Positions 23,160 through 33,789 of a DNA stretch of 64,000 nucleotides are shown piece by piece. The position numbers were made by a program, and so were the translations under genes. Within the stretch, counting starts at the first letter, position 1. Each line of letters begins with the position of its first letter. Origin of the DNA: Neodontobutis hainanensis (Eukaryota > Chordata > Actinopteri > Gobiiformes > Odontobutidae); the NCBI GenBank assembly GCA_024349245.1, contig JALDNG010000456.1:69501-133500 (forward strand), written 5' to 3'. The notes under the pieces were generated by a model. That model had not been told where the DNA came from and did no database searches. It worked only from the letters and a program-made list of their open reading frames with translations.

Positions 23160-24090
23160 ACCAGCCGTATCCACATGCATGCTAAAAAGATGTGTCTGAC
23201 CTTAATATTTAATTGAGAAAACGAGGTTGAAGGTTGATCTCCTGAGTTATGTATTGATTCCTTATCAACATGTTACTTCCTTGTTTTGCGGACACACTGA
23301 CAAACAAGTGAGACGTGTGGATACATGAGACAATCATAATCAAGTAACAAGTGACAGAGAAAATGACCAATGTCAAATCACTTTCTTCTTGCAGAATATT
23401 ACAGTGCAGCAGATTATCCATTCCACCGTTAACCACTATACCGAAAAGAGTCACAGGATGAAAAATGAATCAAAGAAATACACAAACTATTAATTATGAT
23501 CAATGTACACAGAAAGGGAACCGATACCTTTCAATAAATCACTAAAAGCATTAACCATGGATCAAATTGGAAATACAAAAAAGTGTTACTTTTCAATGAC
23601 CGTGCGCTGTCCTCACGAGACGTGTCACTTCTGTGTTCAGCTAGACGGACAGTGAACAGGCGAGATGTTGGTTCATGGCTATGAGTCTTTTCTTAAATCT
23701 CAAGAATATCTTCTCTTTTATCTTTAAATTTAAAGCTGTAAAAACATGGAGAATGACAACAATTACAATTGTACACACTGTTGTGATTGTAGGCTGGAGC
23801 TGACTGAGCAGTATTTGCTGCCAACATAAACCATTCAGATTAAATAACAGTTCAACAAATTAAGCATTGGACACTGCAATGTTGTCTGCATTAACAATTT
23901 ATTTTATTTCTTTGTTTTAGGTAGAGGCTTGTAAATCATGGAATCCAAACTAGCCTGATTAACATCACAAAACGCCGCTAGCAATGCAAACGCTTGGCAC
24001 AGTTACTTTACGTTTCATCTTTAGCAACATTTACATCTCTAGATTTATTGAAATTCTAGTCCGACTAAAAATCAATCCATATCGCAAGTA
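23160..24090. other. Non-coding stretch between LINE fragments
   Basis: No gene or named repeat is recognised. It lies between duplication units 1 and 2 and has no counterpart elsewhere in the window. Confidence 0.4.
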
Positions 24091-24094
24091 ATAG

Positions 24095-25110
24095 TGACTC
24101 ACACCCATCGCCCTGAGAGAAGACAAGAGGATGTGATGGTTAACAGTGTCAAAGGCAGCAGACAGATCCAGTAAGATGAGGACAGATGACTTGGATGTTG
24201 TCTTTGCCAGTCTCAGGGCTTCGATGACTGAGAGCAGAGCAGTTTCGTGGAGTGTCCGCTCTTGAACCCAGACTGGTTCTGGTCCAGGAGGTTGTTCCGT
24301 GTGAGAAAGGAGGAGAGCTGGTTAAACACTACTCACTCCAGAGCTTTGGCAGTAAAGGGAAGGAGGGAAACCGGTCTGTAGTTTTCTAACAGTGAAGGGT
24401 TGAGAGTGGGTTTCTTCAGTAGTGGTGTGATGTGGGCCTCTTTGAAAGCTGTGGGAATGACCCAGTGGAGAGAGATGAGTTGATGATGTGGGTGAGAGCA
24501 GGCACAACAGATGGAGAGATGGCCTGAAGGAGATGTGTGGGGATGGGATCTAGCGGACAGGTGGTAGGGTGGTTAGAACTAATGACCTTGGAAACGTCTG
24601 CTTCAGTTAGAGGAGAAAAAGGAGCAAACACGTATCAGGTGTGAAAGAGTTCAACAGGTGCTGGCGCAGAAAACTGACTGCTGATGGCAGTTGTTTTCTT
24701 TACAAAGAAAGATGCAAAATCGTCAGCTGTTAACTCTGATGAAGGAGGGGGAGCAGGCGGACAAAGGAGGGCAGAGAAGGTTTTAAAGAGAGTGCGTGAG
24801 TCAGGTGAGTTGATTAACTTAGAATGGTAGTAGATGGTTTTTGCAGAGGTGACCTCAGCAGAGAAATTAGAGAGGAGAGACTGGTAGATAGAGGTCAGTG
24901 AGATCTTTTGACTTGCGCCATTTTCTCTCAGCTGACCGGAGGCTGGTGCGATGCTCACGTAGAACATGGATAACCAGGGGCAGATGAGGATGTGCGAGCT
25001 GGTCTGGATATAAGAGGGCATAGGTTGTCCAAGCAGGATGTAAGTGTGGAGCACAGAGTGTCAGTGGCAGTGTTGGTGTTTAAGAGAGAGCGCCTCAAGA
25101 GGGAAGTGCA
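24095..25110 (-). pseudogene. LINE2 (L2) reverse-transcriptase fragment
   Basis: Minus-strand L2 ORF2 remnant in several frames. From upstream to downstream: SIYQSLLSNFSAEVTSAKT, NSPDSRTLFKTFSALLCPP, LTADDFASFFVKK, FSPLTEADVSKVISS, DPIPTHLLQAISPSVVP, and near 24,155-24,205 the polymerase motif A LLDLSAAFDTV containing a catalytic Asp. Frameshifts separate the pieces. Endonuclease and the YADD-containing palm end are absent. It is a dead copy truncated at both ends. Confidence 0.85.
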
Positions 25111-25495
25111 GAAGAGACGGCAGAGGAAAAGCGTGAAGTATTTTTGTCAAATTAACAAAGTGAAGTGTTGGACATATTTATTTTAGACGACAGGAAATGT
25201 AAACTCAAAAATCTCTTTACATTTAAACCTGAAGTTATTATACATCTGTAAAGAACAAGAACTTGACATTCCACTTCCTGTTTCCACATTTCATCAGCTC
25301 TTATCCTCAGCTGCGACTGTGACCTGACAACTTTTATTTGTTAAACGTGACTTAAACAATTGGGTACAATAAAATGTAATTATAAAAGATTATATAAGGC
25401 TTAAGAATCTTGTAAATAAACACATGCATTGTGTTGGTGTGATAGAAAACAAAGCAAGCAGTGCCTAAAACCAAACTAAATCAGTAGAAAACAAG

Positions 25496-26470
25496 GTTCT
25501 TCTGGAAACACCTCGCTTTAGAGAATAAAAACAACCCACTGACCAAACAGTCTGAAGGACTTAAAAAACACAAATAATAAAATTAAAAGAGCTGAGTGGA
25601 GAGTGAAGAACATGTCACACAAGCAGCAGAACAGACATTAACTTTATATGTTTTAAGTGATAACCTCATCTGGACTCAGACAGAGCCCTGAACAGGTTAG
25701 TTTAGTGACAGTGTTGACCCGTATAGAGACTAAAAGAGACGCTCGACCTTCAGATGCAGCACATATCAAACTATAAATACAGCTGTGCTCAGAAGGTTAC
25801 ACACCCTGGCAGAAATTACACATGCAGAGAAATCCTTGATTTTGTAAATAGTGTTGTGAAGGTCACTAAAGGTCAAGCGGTCAGTTACAATGTTCGGGAG
25901 TCGTCCCTTCTGTGAGGCCTGCTATTTCCTATTTTTATGAGACTCTAAAACAGTACTCTTCTACACATTAAGACTTCAGCGGCTGACAGGTCACTGTAGG
26001 CGGATGCCAGACCCGATTGAAAGTCGGCTGGTTAAAGGCTGGTCTAACCCTAAAACAGCTCCGTCCGTAATCCGTAATCTATCCTCAAGACAATCTTTTT
26101 ATGGAGGATTTTGAAGAGGCTTATGTACGCCGATCGAATCTCCCTGTTATTTAGAAGTCCAGTGGACGATACAGACGGCCTGTGAGTCAGTCTGATTCTG
26201 ACACTCAGACCTCTGTGCCAGTGGGAGAGGCTGGTTTAACTTTAAAGAACAAATCATAGTTTTGAACTAGGTTTTTATTAAATGATTAAACAAACATTAC
26301 ATTATGAAACTTAACATGAAAAATTATTTTCTTTTCTCACAATATAACATTTTACACCTTACAATATAACAGTAATATGACCTCAACTTGAATACTAAGG
26401 TTGTTTTTTTCTGAAGGTTTTAGAGCGAGACAGAGCTCTAGAGAAAGAAGTAGATTATCATCGTGTTCAA
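25496..26470. other. Insertion-flanking DNA, partly Tc1-like
   Basis: Absent from units 1 and 3. Near 25,790-25,850, AGAAGGTTACACACCCTGGC resembles the inverted terminal repeats of Tc1-like fish transposons. No transposase frame is seen. The rest is unrecognised non-coding DNA. Confidence 0.3.
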
Positions 26471-26474
26471 CCCT

Positions 26475-27572
26475 ACGGAGCCCCTCTGGTCTCACTATGT
26501 AAAAAAAAAAATATATATGTAACTAAGTCGTGGCCACGACTTAGCTTAACTCGTGGCCACGAGTTAAGCTAAATCGTGGTACAGATCTGCTAAGTCGTAC
26601 GAGATCGCTAAGTCGTGGCCACGAGATACGCTAAATCGTGCCACGAGATAAGTAAATATGAAAGCATGCACGCTAACTCTGCCACCCATAAGGCTCATAC
26701 ATACAGCCAGATGGACCTAAGCCTACAACGCCCTCTGCTGACGTTTTATCGTAGGCTACACAGACATGCTTTTCCAAAATGTCAAAGACTTCAATAATTA
26801 ATAAACCAGTCTGCACACTAATATAGACTATCTTAAAATCATAATCAGAAATACTTTATTGATCTTTATTGATATCGATAACCTTTGTTATTTAAATGGA
26901 CCCTGTACTGTAGTGCAATGTAATACTTCACATTCTGTGCAATATTATCTGTTTTAATATTCAGTGTAATATAGTTTGCTGCAGTTCTGCTTCTATTTAT
27001 TTACTAGTACTGTTCATCACAATCAATTCAATTTTGTTAATACAGTAATGTAAATCTTGTAGGCTGCATATCCATGGTCCTTTATAACTCTTATTTATAT
27101 TTTATAGCATATATTTATACTTTTTACATGTGTATATGCTACTTGTTTATTTACCAACTTATATTATTATTTATATTTCTTTAAATGTCTTGATGTGCAC
27201 ATCAACTGTGACACAACAATTGTCCCTGGGTTATCGATATCAATAAAGATCAATAAAGTATTTCTGATTGTGATTTTAAGATAGTCTATATTAGTGTGCA
27301 GACTGGTTTATTAATTATTGAAGTCTTTGACATTTTGGAAAAGCATGTCTGTGTAGCCTACGATAAAGCGTCAGCAGAGGCGTTGTAGGCTTAGGTCCAT
27401 CTGGCTGTATGTATGAGCCTTATGGGTGGCAGAGTTAGCGTGCATGCTTTCATATTTACTTATCTCGTGGCCACGACTTAGCGTATCTCGTGGCCACGAC
27501 TTAGCGTATCTCGTGGCCACGACTTAGTTACATATATTTTTTTTTTTAACATAGTGAGACCAGAGGCTCCGT
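26475..27572. mobile_element. Long inverted-repeat (foldback) DNA element
   Basis: Two arms of about 350-400 bp (26,475 to about 26,875, and about 27,230-27,572) are inverted copies of each other around a 350-bp AT-rich centre. The outer ends read ACGGAGCC...TCTGGTCTCACTATGT. Near each end several TCGTGGCCACGA palindromes repeat with CTTAGC/GTTAAG flanks. No transposase is present. CAACCC occurs just outside each end (26,468-26,473; 27,576-27,581) and may be a target duplication. It is best read as a non-autonomous DNA transposon. Confidence 0.7.
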
Positions 27573-27574
27573 GC

Positions 27575-28600
27575 ACAACCCAGACCAGAAATTAGTATCC
27601 GTGGGAAGATTCTTAGACTCAGGGGTGAGTTGAATAAGTGAGATAGATTTAAACAATTTTATTTTATTTTTTGTGTGTTCTGTGCTCTGCTCACAGACAC
27701 TGAATTTGACCTATATTTCAGCTTCCTGGTTGAGGCCTATTTAGAGTTAAATTCTTGGTTCTCATTTACTCTTAACACATTTTATTCTTCCACACTTCCA
27801 AAAACATTGACATATATTTAACTTTAACATTACTCTTAAGCATTTTACTTTTAATTCTTAATTATTTTAAGTCTTCACTTCTCAACAGTGTCTTTATCGG
27901 TTTGTGTCTCCCTTGCTCCTCAAATTTCAAAATTAATCCTCCGCATTCACTACAATAGAAGCTTTATATAAAAATCAAAAAGACAAAAGTGGAAAAAAAA
28001 AAAGAGGTGTGCATGGTACTACTAGGCTAGGACTATGAAGACAGGATGACCTGAAACCTACTGGGGAAAAAAAAATCATACAAAATAGAAAATAAAATAA
28101 AAATACCACATTTACATTTATTTGGCTTACATTAATCATCTATTCACCAGCGTTACAGCTGGAAACCACTGGAACCAAAAACCACTGGAGGCAGGGGGTT
28201 AAGTGTCTTATCCAAGGACACAAAGACAGTACCACCCCCACCCCTACTGCACCCAGCATTCAATTCATGTTTACTTCAAATGTTAAATGCTCTTTTGTGT
28301 TATATGCTTTATTAGTAAAATGAAGACAGTTTTGAAAATGCACATTGTCTTTAAAATCCTCCACAATGACTACACCTAGTTTAAAATAAAATGAAAAATA
28401 CTGGCACCATTAATTGTACTGTGCCAAACCAAAAACAGTGAGCAAAAAAACAAGTTACGTATTGAACCGTGGAGCGACTGTATTGTTGCATCCCTACAGC
28501 CTTTTGTTGTTCATTACTCTGTACGAGGCTCGAGCACATTTGAAATGCTGAGAGCTGTTCTCACACAGATCCTGAACTTTATACAGCGCTGTCCATCCCA
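27575..28600. other. Non-coding spacer, unit 2
   Basis: Rejoins the unit-1 order near 28,006 (GTGCATGGTACT, matching 13,402). At 28,110-28,260 a stretch including CTTATCCAAGGACACAAAGA resembles common dispersed fish repeats. No gene is seen. Confidence 0.35.
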
Positions 28601-28639
28601 GTTCTTCAGGAGCGGGTTAAACATGTCCATCATGTTTTG

Positions 28640-29448
28640 GCTAGTTAACTACTTTTTATAGGAGTTGTTTTTTTTGCACCTTTAACAGATGCACATCATT
28701 AGGAAAATTAGACATTTCCTATCAGAGCACTCTACACAAATCCTAGTCCAGGCTCTTGTCTTGTCCAAACTGGATTATTGCAATGCTCTTCTGGCTGGAC
28801 TCCTGCTGCACAACCAAACCTCTGCAGCTCATCCAGAATGCAGCAGCAAGAGTGGTCTTTAAAGAACCAGAGAGAGTAACTCCTCTCTTCATTAGTTACA
28901 CTGACTCTCTTCATTAGTTACACCGGCTCCTCTCTTCATTAGTTACACTGACTCCTCTCTTCATTAGTTACACTGGCTCCTCTCTTCATTAGTTACACTG
29001 GCTCCTCTCTTCATTAGTTACACTGGCTCCGCCCCCTCATATCTTCACTCACTGATACAGACCTATGTTCTACCAGATCCCTGCGCTCTGCAAATGAACA
29101 ACGTCTATATATGTATATATATATATCTATTCCATTTGGTGGAATAATCTACTGCTGCTACAAGATCGGCAGGTTCTGTAGACATCTATAAAATACCCCT
29201 GAAAACACATCTCTTCCATCAACACATGACTGACAAACACTGAATTCTAATTTCTTTCCATTGATTCCTACTCCATTTAGAAAAAAAAAATCCTATTCTT
29301 AGCTGTGGATACTGTGCTGGGTTGCAACTGACTAGTTTTGTGCACTTATGCTTTGTTACCTTGTGTTGTTAAAATTGCTTCTATTATTTTCCTCACTTGT
29401 AAGTCGCTGGATAAAAGTGTCTGCTAAATGACTAAATGTTTAAATGTT
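28640..29448 (+). mobile_element. LINE2 (L2) 3' half with internal minisatellite
   Basis: A plus-strand L2 copy. The coding remnant holds LVQALVLSKLDYCNALLAGL, then SLRSANEQRLY, and WNNLL near 29,140. The 3' UTR ends with the L2 signature AAGTCGCTGGATAAAAGTG, TCTGCTAAATGACTAAATG. Inside the coding region six 25-bp tandem repeats have expanded (28,887-29,030). It has several frameshifts and is dead. The 3' end abuts an LTR fragment. Confidence 0.85.
28887..29030. repeat. 25-bp minisatellite (CTTCATTAGTTACACTG...)
   Basis: Six near-identical copies of a unit starting CTTCATTAGTTACACTG and ending in CTCCTCT; the first is 3 bp short. It lies within L2 coding sequence, where a normal L2 has a single copy. 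Confidence 0.85.
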
Positions 29449-29758
29449 TTATATTAACTGTATGTTATATGCTCTCACTCCTGCTCCAGTTCATATGCTT
29501 ATCCACAGACACTTATGACTTAATGTCTTTAGCTGTATCTCCCATTAGCACCATGCTAATCCAAACTAGACAAAGACATCACTTTGCACTACATCTAATC
29601 ATTGTTCAAGGACACGCTGTCCTGTACACTTAGTGGCATATACACATAAACCTATTCACATCTATGACTGACACGTCAGATCATTACACGTCCATCCAAG
29701 ACCCTGGAGCTGAGAGGCGGGCATAATGTACACCGATAAAAACTTCAGGATGCAGAGT
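29449..29758 (+). mobile_element. ERV LTR (U3) fragment at 3' end of zinc-finger array 2
   Basis: Aligns by eye with the LTR at 33,356-33,769 from about its position 35 to just past the TATA box: CTCTCACTCCTGCTCCAG, TATGCTTATCCACA, GACTTAATGTCTTTAGCT and GTCCATCCAAGACCCTGGAG are shared. The box reads GATAAAAAC here. The fragment stops at the zinc-finger stop codon, so the R-U5 half is gone. Confidence 0.75.
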
Positions 29759-29759
29759 C

Positions 29760-31876
29760 TCATTGTGGTCTACACTTCCCCATTTCCACCTCAGTGTGTT
29801 TCTTTAGGTGTCGAGAAGAAGTCTGTTTAGAGTAAAATATCTCTCCACACAGCTCACATGGTATCACCAACTCTCGAGTGTGTTCAGAATAATGTGTCCT
29901 AAAATAACTTGAACTTCTAAATGTCTTGCCACAATAGTCACAATAGTGCGGTCTGTGTCCAGTGTGGATGAGCTGGTGTTGTTCTAAATTACCTGCCTGT
30001 GAAAATGTCTTCCCACACTGGTCACAGCTGTAAGGCTTCTCTCCAGTGTGGATGAGCTGGTGTTGTTTTAAATGACCTGCCTGTGAAAATGTCTTCTCAC
30101 AAAAGTCACAGCTGTAAGGCTTCTCTCCAGTGTGGATAAGCTGGTGTTGTTTTAAACTACCTGCCTGTGAAAATGTCTTCCACACTGGTCACAGTTGTAA
30201 GGCTTCTCTCCAGTGTGGATGAGCTGGTGTTTTTAAAATGGCCTGCCTCTGAAAATGTCTTCCCACACAGGTCACAGCTGTAAGGCTTCTCTCCAGTGTG
30301 AATGCGCTGGTGTATTTTTAAACAATCTGCTCGTAAAAATGTCTTCCCACACTGGTCACAGCTGTAAGGCTTCTCTCCAGTGTGGATGCGCTGGTGTATT
30401 TTTAATTCACCTGCTCGTAAAATGTCTTACCACACAGGTCACAGCTGTAAGGCTTCTCCAGTGTGGATGAGCTGGTGTTGTTTTAAATTACTTGCCTGTG
30501 AAAATGTCTTCCCACACAGGTCACAGCTGTAAGGCTTCTCTCCAGTGTGGATGAGCTGGTGTTGTTTTAAACTACCTGCATGTAAAAATATCTTCCCACA
30601 CAGGTCACAGCTGTAAGGCTTCTCTCCAGTGTGGATGAGATGGTGCTGTTTTAAACTACCTGCCCGTAAAAATTCCTTCCCACACAGGTCACAGCTGTAA
30701 GGCTTCTCTCCAGTGTGGATGAGCTGGTGTTGTTTTAAATTACCTGCATGTAAAAAAATCTTCCCACACAGGTCACAGCTGTAAGGCTTTTTTCCAGTGT
30801 GGATGAGCTGGTGCTGTTTTAAACTACCTGCCCGTAAAAATTCCTTCCCACACAAGTCACAGCTGTAAGGCTTCTCTCCAGTGTGGATGAGCTGGTGTTG
30901 TTCTAAATGACCTGCCTGTGAAAATGTCTTCCCACACAGGTCACAGCTGTAAGGCTTCTCTCCAGTGTGGATGAGCTGGTGTTGTTTTAAATTACCTGCA
31001 CGTAAAAATATCTTCCCACACAGGTCACAGCTGTAAGGCTTTTCTCCAGTGTGGATGAGCTGGTGCTGTTTTAAACTACCTGCCCGAAAAAATTCCTTCC
31101 CACACAAGTCACAGCTGTAAGGCTTCTCTCCAGTGTGGATGAGCTGGTGTCGTTTTAAATTACCTGCCTGTGAAAATGTCTTCCCACACAGGTCACAGCT
31201 GTAAGCCTTCTCTCCAGTGTGGATGAGCTGGTGTTGTTTTAAACTACTTGCATGTGAAAATGTCTTCTCACACTTGTCACAGCTGTAAGGCTTCTCTCCA
31301 GTGTGCATGAGCTGGTGTTTTTTTAAACTACCTGCATGTGAAAATGTCTTCCCACACTGGTCACAGCTGTAAGGCTTCTCTCCAGTGTGGATGCGCTGGT
31401 GTTCTTTTAAATTACCTGCATCTGAAAATGTCTTCCCACACAGGTCACAGCTGTAAGGCTTCTCTCCAGTGTGGATGAGCTGGTGTCTTTCTAAATGACC
31501 TGCCTGAAAATGTCTTCCCACACAGGTCACAGCTGTAAGGCTTCTCTCCAGTGTGGATGAGCTGGTGTTGTTTTAAACTACCTGCATGTGAAAATGTCTT
31601 CCCACACAAGTCACAGCTGTAAGGCTTCTCTCCAGTGTGGATGCGCTGGTGTTGTTTTAAATTACCTGCATGTAAAAATGTCTTCCCACAAAAGTCACAG
31701 CTGTAAGGCTTCTCTCCAGTGTGGATGCGCTGGTGTAGTTTTAAAGTACCTGCATGTGAAAATGTCTTCCCACACAGGTCACAGCTGTAAGGCTTCTCTC
31801 CAGTGTGGATGAGCTGGTGTCTTTTGAGACACTGCACAGTGGTAAACTTGTTCCCACACTGGTCGCACGTGTGCAT
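29760..31876 (-). pseudogene. C2H2 zinc-finger array 2 (about 25 fingers, frameshifted)
   Basis: Twenty-five or so C2H2 fingers at 84-bp spacing, from ATG 31,876 (MHTCDQCGNKFTT) to the stop beside 29,760, with the same two diverged terminal fingers as array 1. The longest uninterrupted stretch is 30,439-31,530 (about 13 fingers). Frame breaks lie near 31,510 (finger 5), 30,470 (2 bp missing in a linker), 30,420, 30,235 and 30,180, most being one base lost from a short run such as CCC. Fingers 10-16 alternate between KEFLRAGSLKQH and KIFLHAGNLKQH types, evidence of array growth by a two-finger unit. Such proteins bind DNA in the nucleus; no effector domain is seen here. A splice acceptor precedes the array near 31,950. 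Confidence 0.85.
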
Positions 31877-31879
31877 TAT

Positions 31880-32340
31880 AGAAGCAGTTGCTGTAGTCAG
31901 CTTCTTTATTTAAAGAGCGTTTGCTTCTGACCAAGGATCCCTTGTTTCTCTGTAAGAGACAGAAATGTAAAAGTGAGAAAAAGATCACCATAACACAAGT
32001 TCTCAACATCTCACTAACTTGGTTCAACCGGTTGAACTCAGACGCAGAAAAAAAAAAAAAAAAATAAAAAATAAAAAAAAAATAAATAGGCTCTTGGGAT
32101 AAGAGAAGAAACACCTTCACCTTAAAAACCTCGTTCAGATTCCTTTGCTTTAACTGCAAAACCTTCACAGATATGTTTAAAATAACCCATTAGTTAGCAA
32201 CATGTTGAGTATAATGTAGACAATAGTTACTAAAATGTAATAAGATTATTATACCCCCACCCTCCTCCGTCTGCGTGGTGTGTCTTGGATGAAAAAATAA
32301 ATAAAAAAACGCAACCTTCATCAATAATAAAACTGTTATC
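31880..32340. other. Spacer between array 2 and membrane-protein exon
   Basis: Contains the conserved acceptor CTCTTACAG before AGAAACAAGG on the minus strand and a 45-bp A-rich run (32,047-32,090). Non-coding otherwise. Confidence 0.45.
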
Positions 32341-32344
32341 TGGT

Positions 32345-32731
32345 TTAGTTAATTGCATGTCGGGCCACTAAAGAATACCTGTCTGAAAGAGTACGAGACA
32401 TTTTCATTTCTGCAAGCCCTGGATGTACTGGTTTGTTATGGTGAAGACGTAGATGAGTCCCCACAGTAAAGTTCTTGTCTGGTCTTTGTTCCCAACTTCT
32501 TATGGTCTCGACCAAAAGACATCTTAAAATACAAAAGACAAAAACAATAAGCACTCCTTTAGAGACAGTCACCAGGACAAGCCCAGAGAACAGCAGCTGC
32601 TCCACATTAAGAGGAGCTGACAGAGGCTCATTGGTTCTGGAAGCCTTTTGGAGACTTTCTACAAACATGTCCCACCGAGAGAAGGTCTTGTAAATAAGTC
32701 TGAAAAGACTAGACGAGTCGTGCTCACTCAT
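32345..32731 (-). CDS. 128-residue single-pass membrane protein, unrecognised
   Basis: Open from ATG 32,731 to the stop at 32,345. The N-terminal half is polar (MSEHDSSSLFRLIYKTFSR, VESLQKASRTNEPLSAPL). One clear membrane segment follows at about residues 44-70 (VEQLLFSGLVLVTVSKGVLI, VFVFCILRCLL). The basic C-terminal half begins ETIRSWEQRPDKNF. A TTTTTCACAG acceptor lies about 15 bp upstream of the ATG, so the ATG opens a downstream exon. The gross shape (short exterior, one membrane segment, basic tail) resembles small accessory subunits, but no family motif is visible. Only this copy is fully open; units 1 and 3 are truncated by a one-base difference just after FCI. Confidence 0.45.
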   Translation of the reverse strand: MSEHDSSSLFRLIYKTFSRWDMFVESLQKASRTNEPLSAPLNVEQLLFSGLVLVTVSKGVLIVFVFCILRCLLVETIRSWEQRPDKNFTVGTHLRLHHNKPVHPGLAEMKMSRTLSDRYSLVARHAIN

Positions 32732-32784
32732 CTGGACTAAGAACACTGTGAAAAATGAAACAAAATGAAAACAGAGCAAAAAGG

Positions 32785-33205
32785 CTATTTTTTTTTTTCC
32801 ATCATTTTCTACCGCTTTGTCCCGTTAGGGGTTGCGGGTGACTGGAGCCTATCCCAGCAGCTTTGGGCCTGAGGCGGGGTACACCCTGGACAGTGGCCGG
32901 TTAGTCGCAGGGCTGACATTTAGAGACAGACAATGGCAAACAATCATTCACTCTCACTTTCATTCACTAGGGACACTTTAGAGTTGCCAATTTAACCATT
33001 ACATGCATGTCTTTGGACGGTGGGAGGAAGCCGGAGTACCTGGAGAGAACCCACAGTAACACGTGGAGGACATGCAGACTCCTCACAGAAAGACCGGAGA
33101 CGGCCGAGAATATTTGAGTCGGCTGGGTTTTGAACTCACGACCTTCTAGCTGTAAGGCAGGAGTGCTAACCACTCTGCCACATGCGCCCCGGCCAAAGGC
33201 CAATG
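32785..33205 (-). mobile_element. tRNA-headed SINE-like teleost repeat
   Basis: Read on the minus strand it starts with a tRNA-like promoter head: A box TGGCAGAGTGGTTAGCA and B box GGTCGTGAGTTCAAAAC. A body common in fish genomes follows, with GGTTCTCTCCAGGTACTCCG, CATGCATGTAATGG and CACCCGCAACCCCTAACGGG segments, and an A-rich tail near 32,790. It interrupts sequence that is continuous in unit 1 (near 16,230). It is not a functional tRNA gene. Confidence 0.6.
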
Positions 33206-33350
33206 TAGTATAAATAGAATGTAGTCCAATGTTTGCCCAGTGTCACTCCCCTCGCTGTCTCACCCTGTTTCCTGTCGACTACTGCCAAATAAAAAGGAAA
33301 AAGACGTCAAGGACAAATTCAACAAGGGATGACTTGTTGGTAGGCCAAGA

Positions 33351-33355
33351 GTTAC
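33351..33355. repeat. Target-site duplication, left (GTTAC)
   Basis: Five bases duplicated at 38,914-38,918; single in unit 1 at 16,385-16,389. Confidence 0.6.
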
Positions 33356-33769
33356 TGTTATGGAATTGTACATCTCCATTTACATTATATATTATGCTCT
33401 CACTCCTGCTCCAGCTCATATGCTTATCCACACACAAGTATGACTTAATGTCTTTAGCTATATCTACATCAGTTTGCACTACATCTAATCATTTTCCAGG
33501 GACACTCTGTACACTTAGTGACCCACATCTAGAACTGATACGTCAGCTCAATACACGTCCATCCAAGACCCTGGAGCTGAGAGGTGGGCATAATGTACCT
33601 ATAAAAACTTCATATATGTTTACATCATTAAGCAGAACCTTTCACGTACCATTGTTCATGTGTGTCTGTTTTGCTTCTCTTTGCAAAGATTAAACCTGTC
33701 TATTATTGTCAAATCATACACCGTCTCCATCGTCTGCTCATTTAATCTGTAACCAAAATTCTCGTAACA
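33356..33769 (+). mobile_element. Endogenous retrovirus LTR, plus orientation
   Basis: A 414-bp LTR with short inverted ends TGTTA...TAACA. U3 carries CTCTCACTCCTGCTCCAG; a TATA box (TATAAAAAC) lies near 33,600; an ATTAAA polyadenylation-type signal lies near 33,690. It is followed after two bases by a retroviral primer-binding site. Related fragments lie at 37,982-38,370 (inverted) and past each zinc-finger array. No gag, pol or env frame follows on this strand. Confidence 0.85.
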
Positions 33770-33771
33770 TT

Positions 33772-33789
33772 TGGGGGCTCGTCCGGGAT
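33772..33789 (+). promoter_or_regulatory. tRNA-Pro-type primer-binding site
   Basis: TGGGGGCTCGTCCGGGAT, the 18 bases complementary to the 3' end of tRNA-Pro as used by murine-leukaemia-type gammaretroviruses, lies two bases after the LTR. This identifies the LTR as retroviral and shows it was a 5' LTR. Confidence 0.85.

Noticed and set aside
26500..27560. Cruciform palindrome as a replication origin or regulatory hub
   Set aside because: Ends, arms and subterminal palindromes fit a non-autonomous DNA transposon better; no independent evidence for origin function.
29760..31876. Regular 84-bp repeats with variable parts, superficially like a CRISPR array
   Set aside because: The repeated part encodes the TGEKPYSC linker and zinc ligands, and the variable part encodes the recognition helix. 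These are eukaryotic zinc fingers.
32345..32731. Possible KCNE-type potassium channel subunit
   Set aside because: Size and single membrane segment fit, but the conserved post-membrane motif of that family is not visible.
33130..33205. tRNA-like A and B boxes on the minus strand
   Set aside because: They form the promoter head of a SINE-like repeat; a cloverleaf with proper acceptor stem is not evident.
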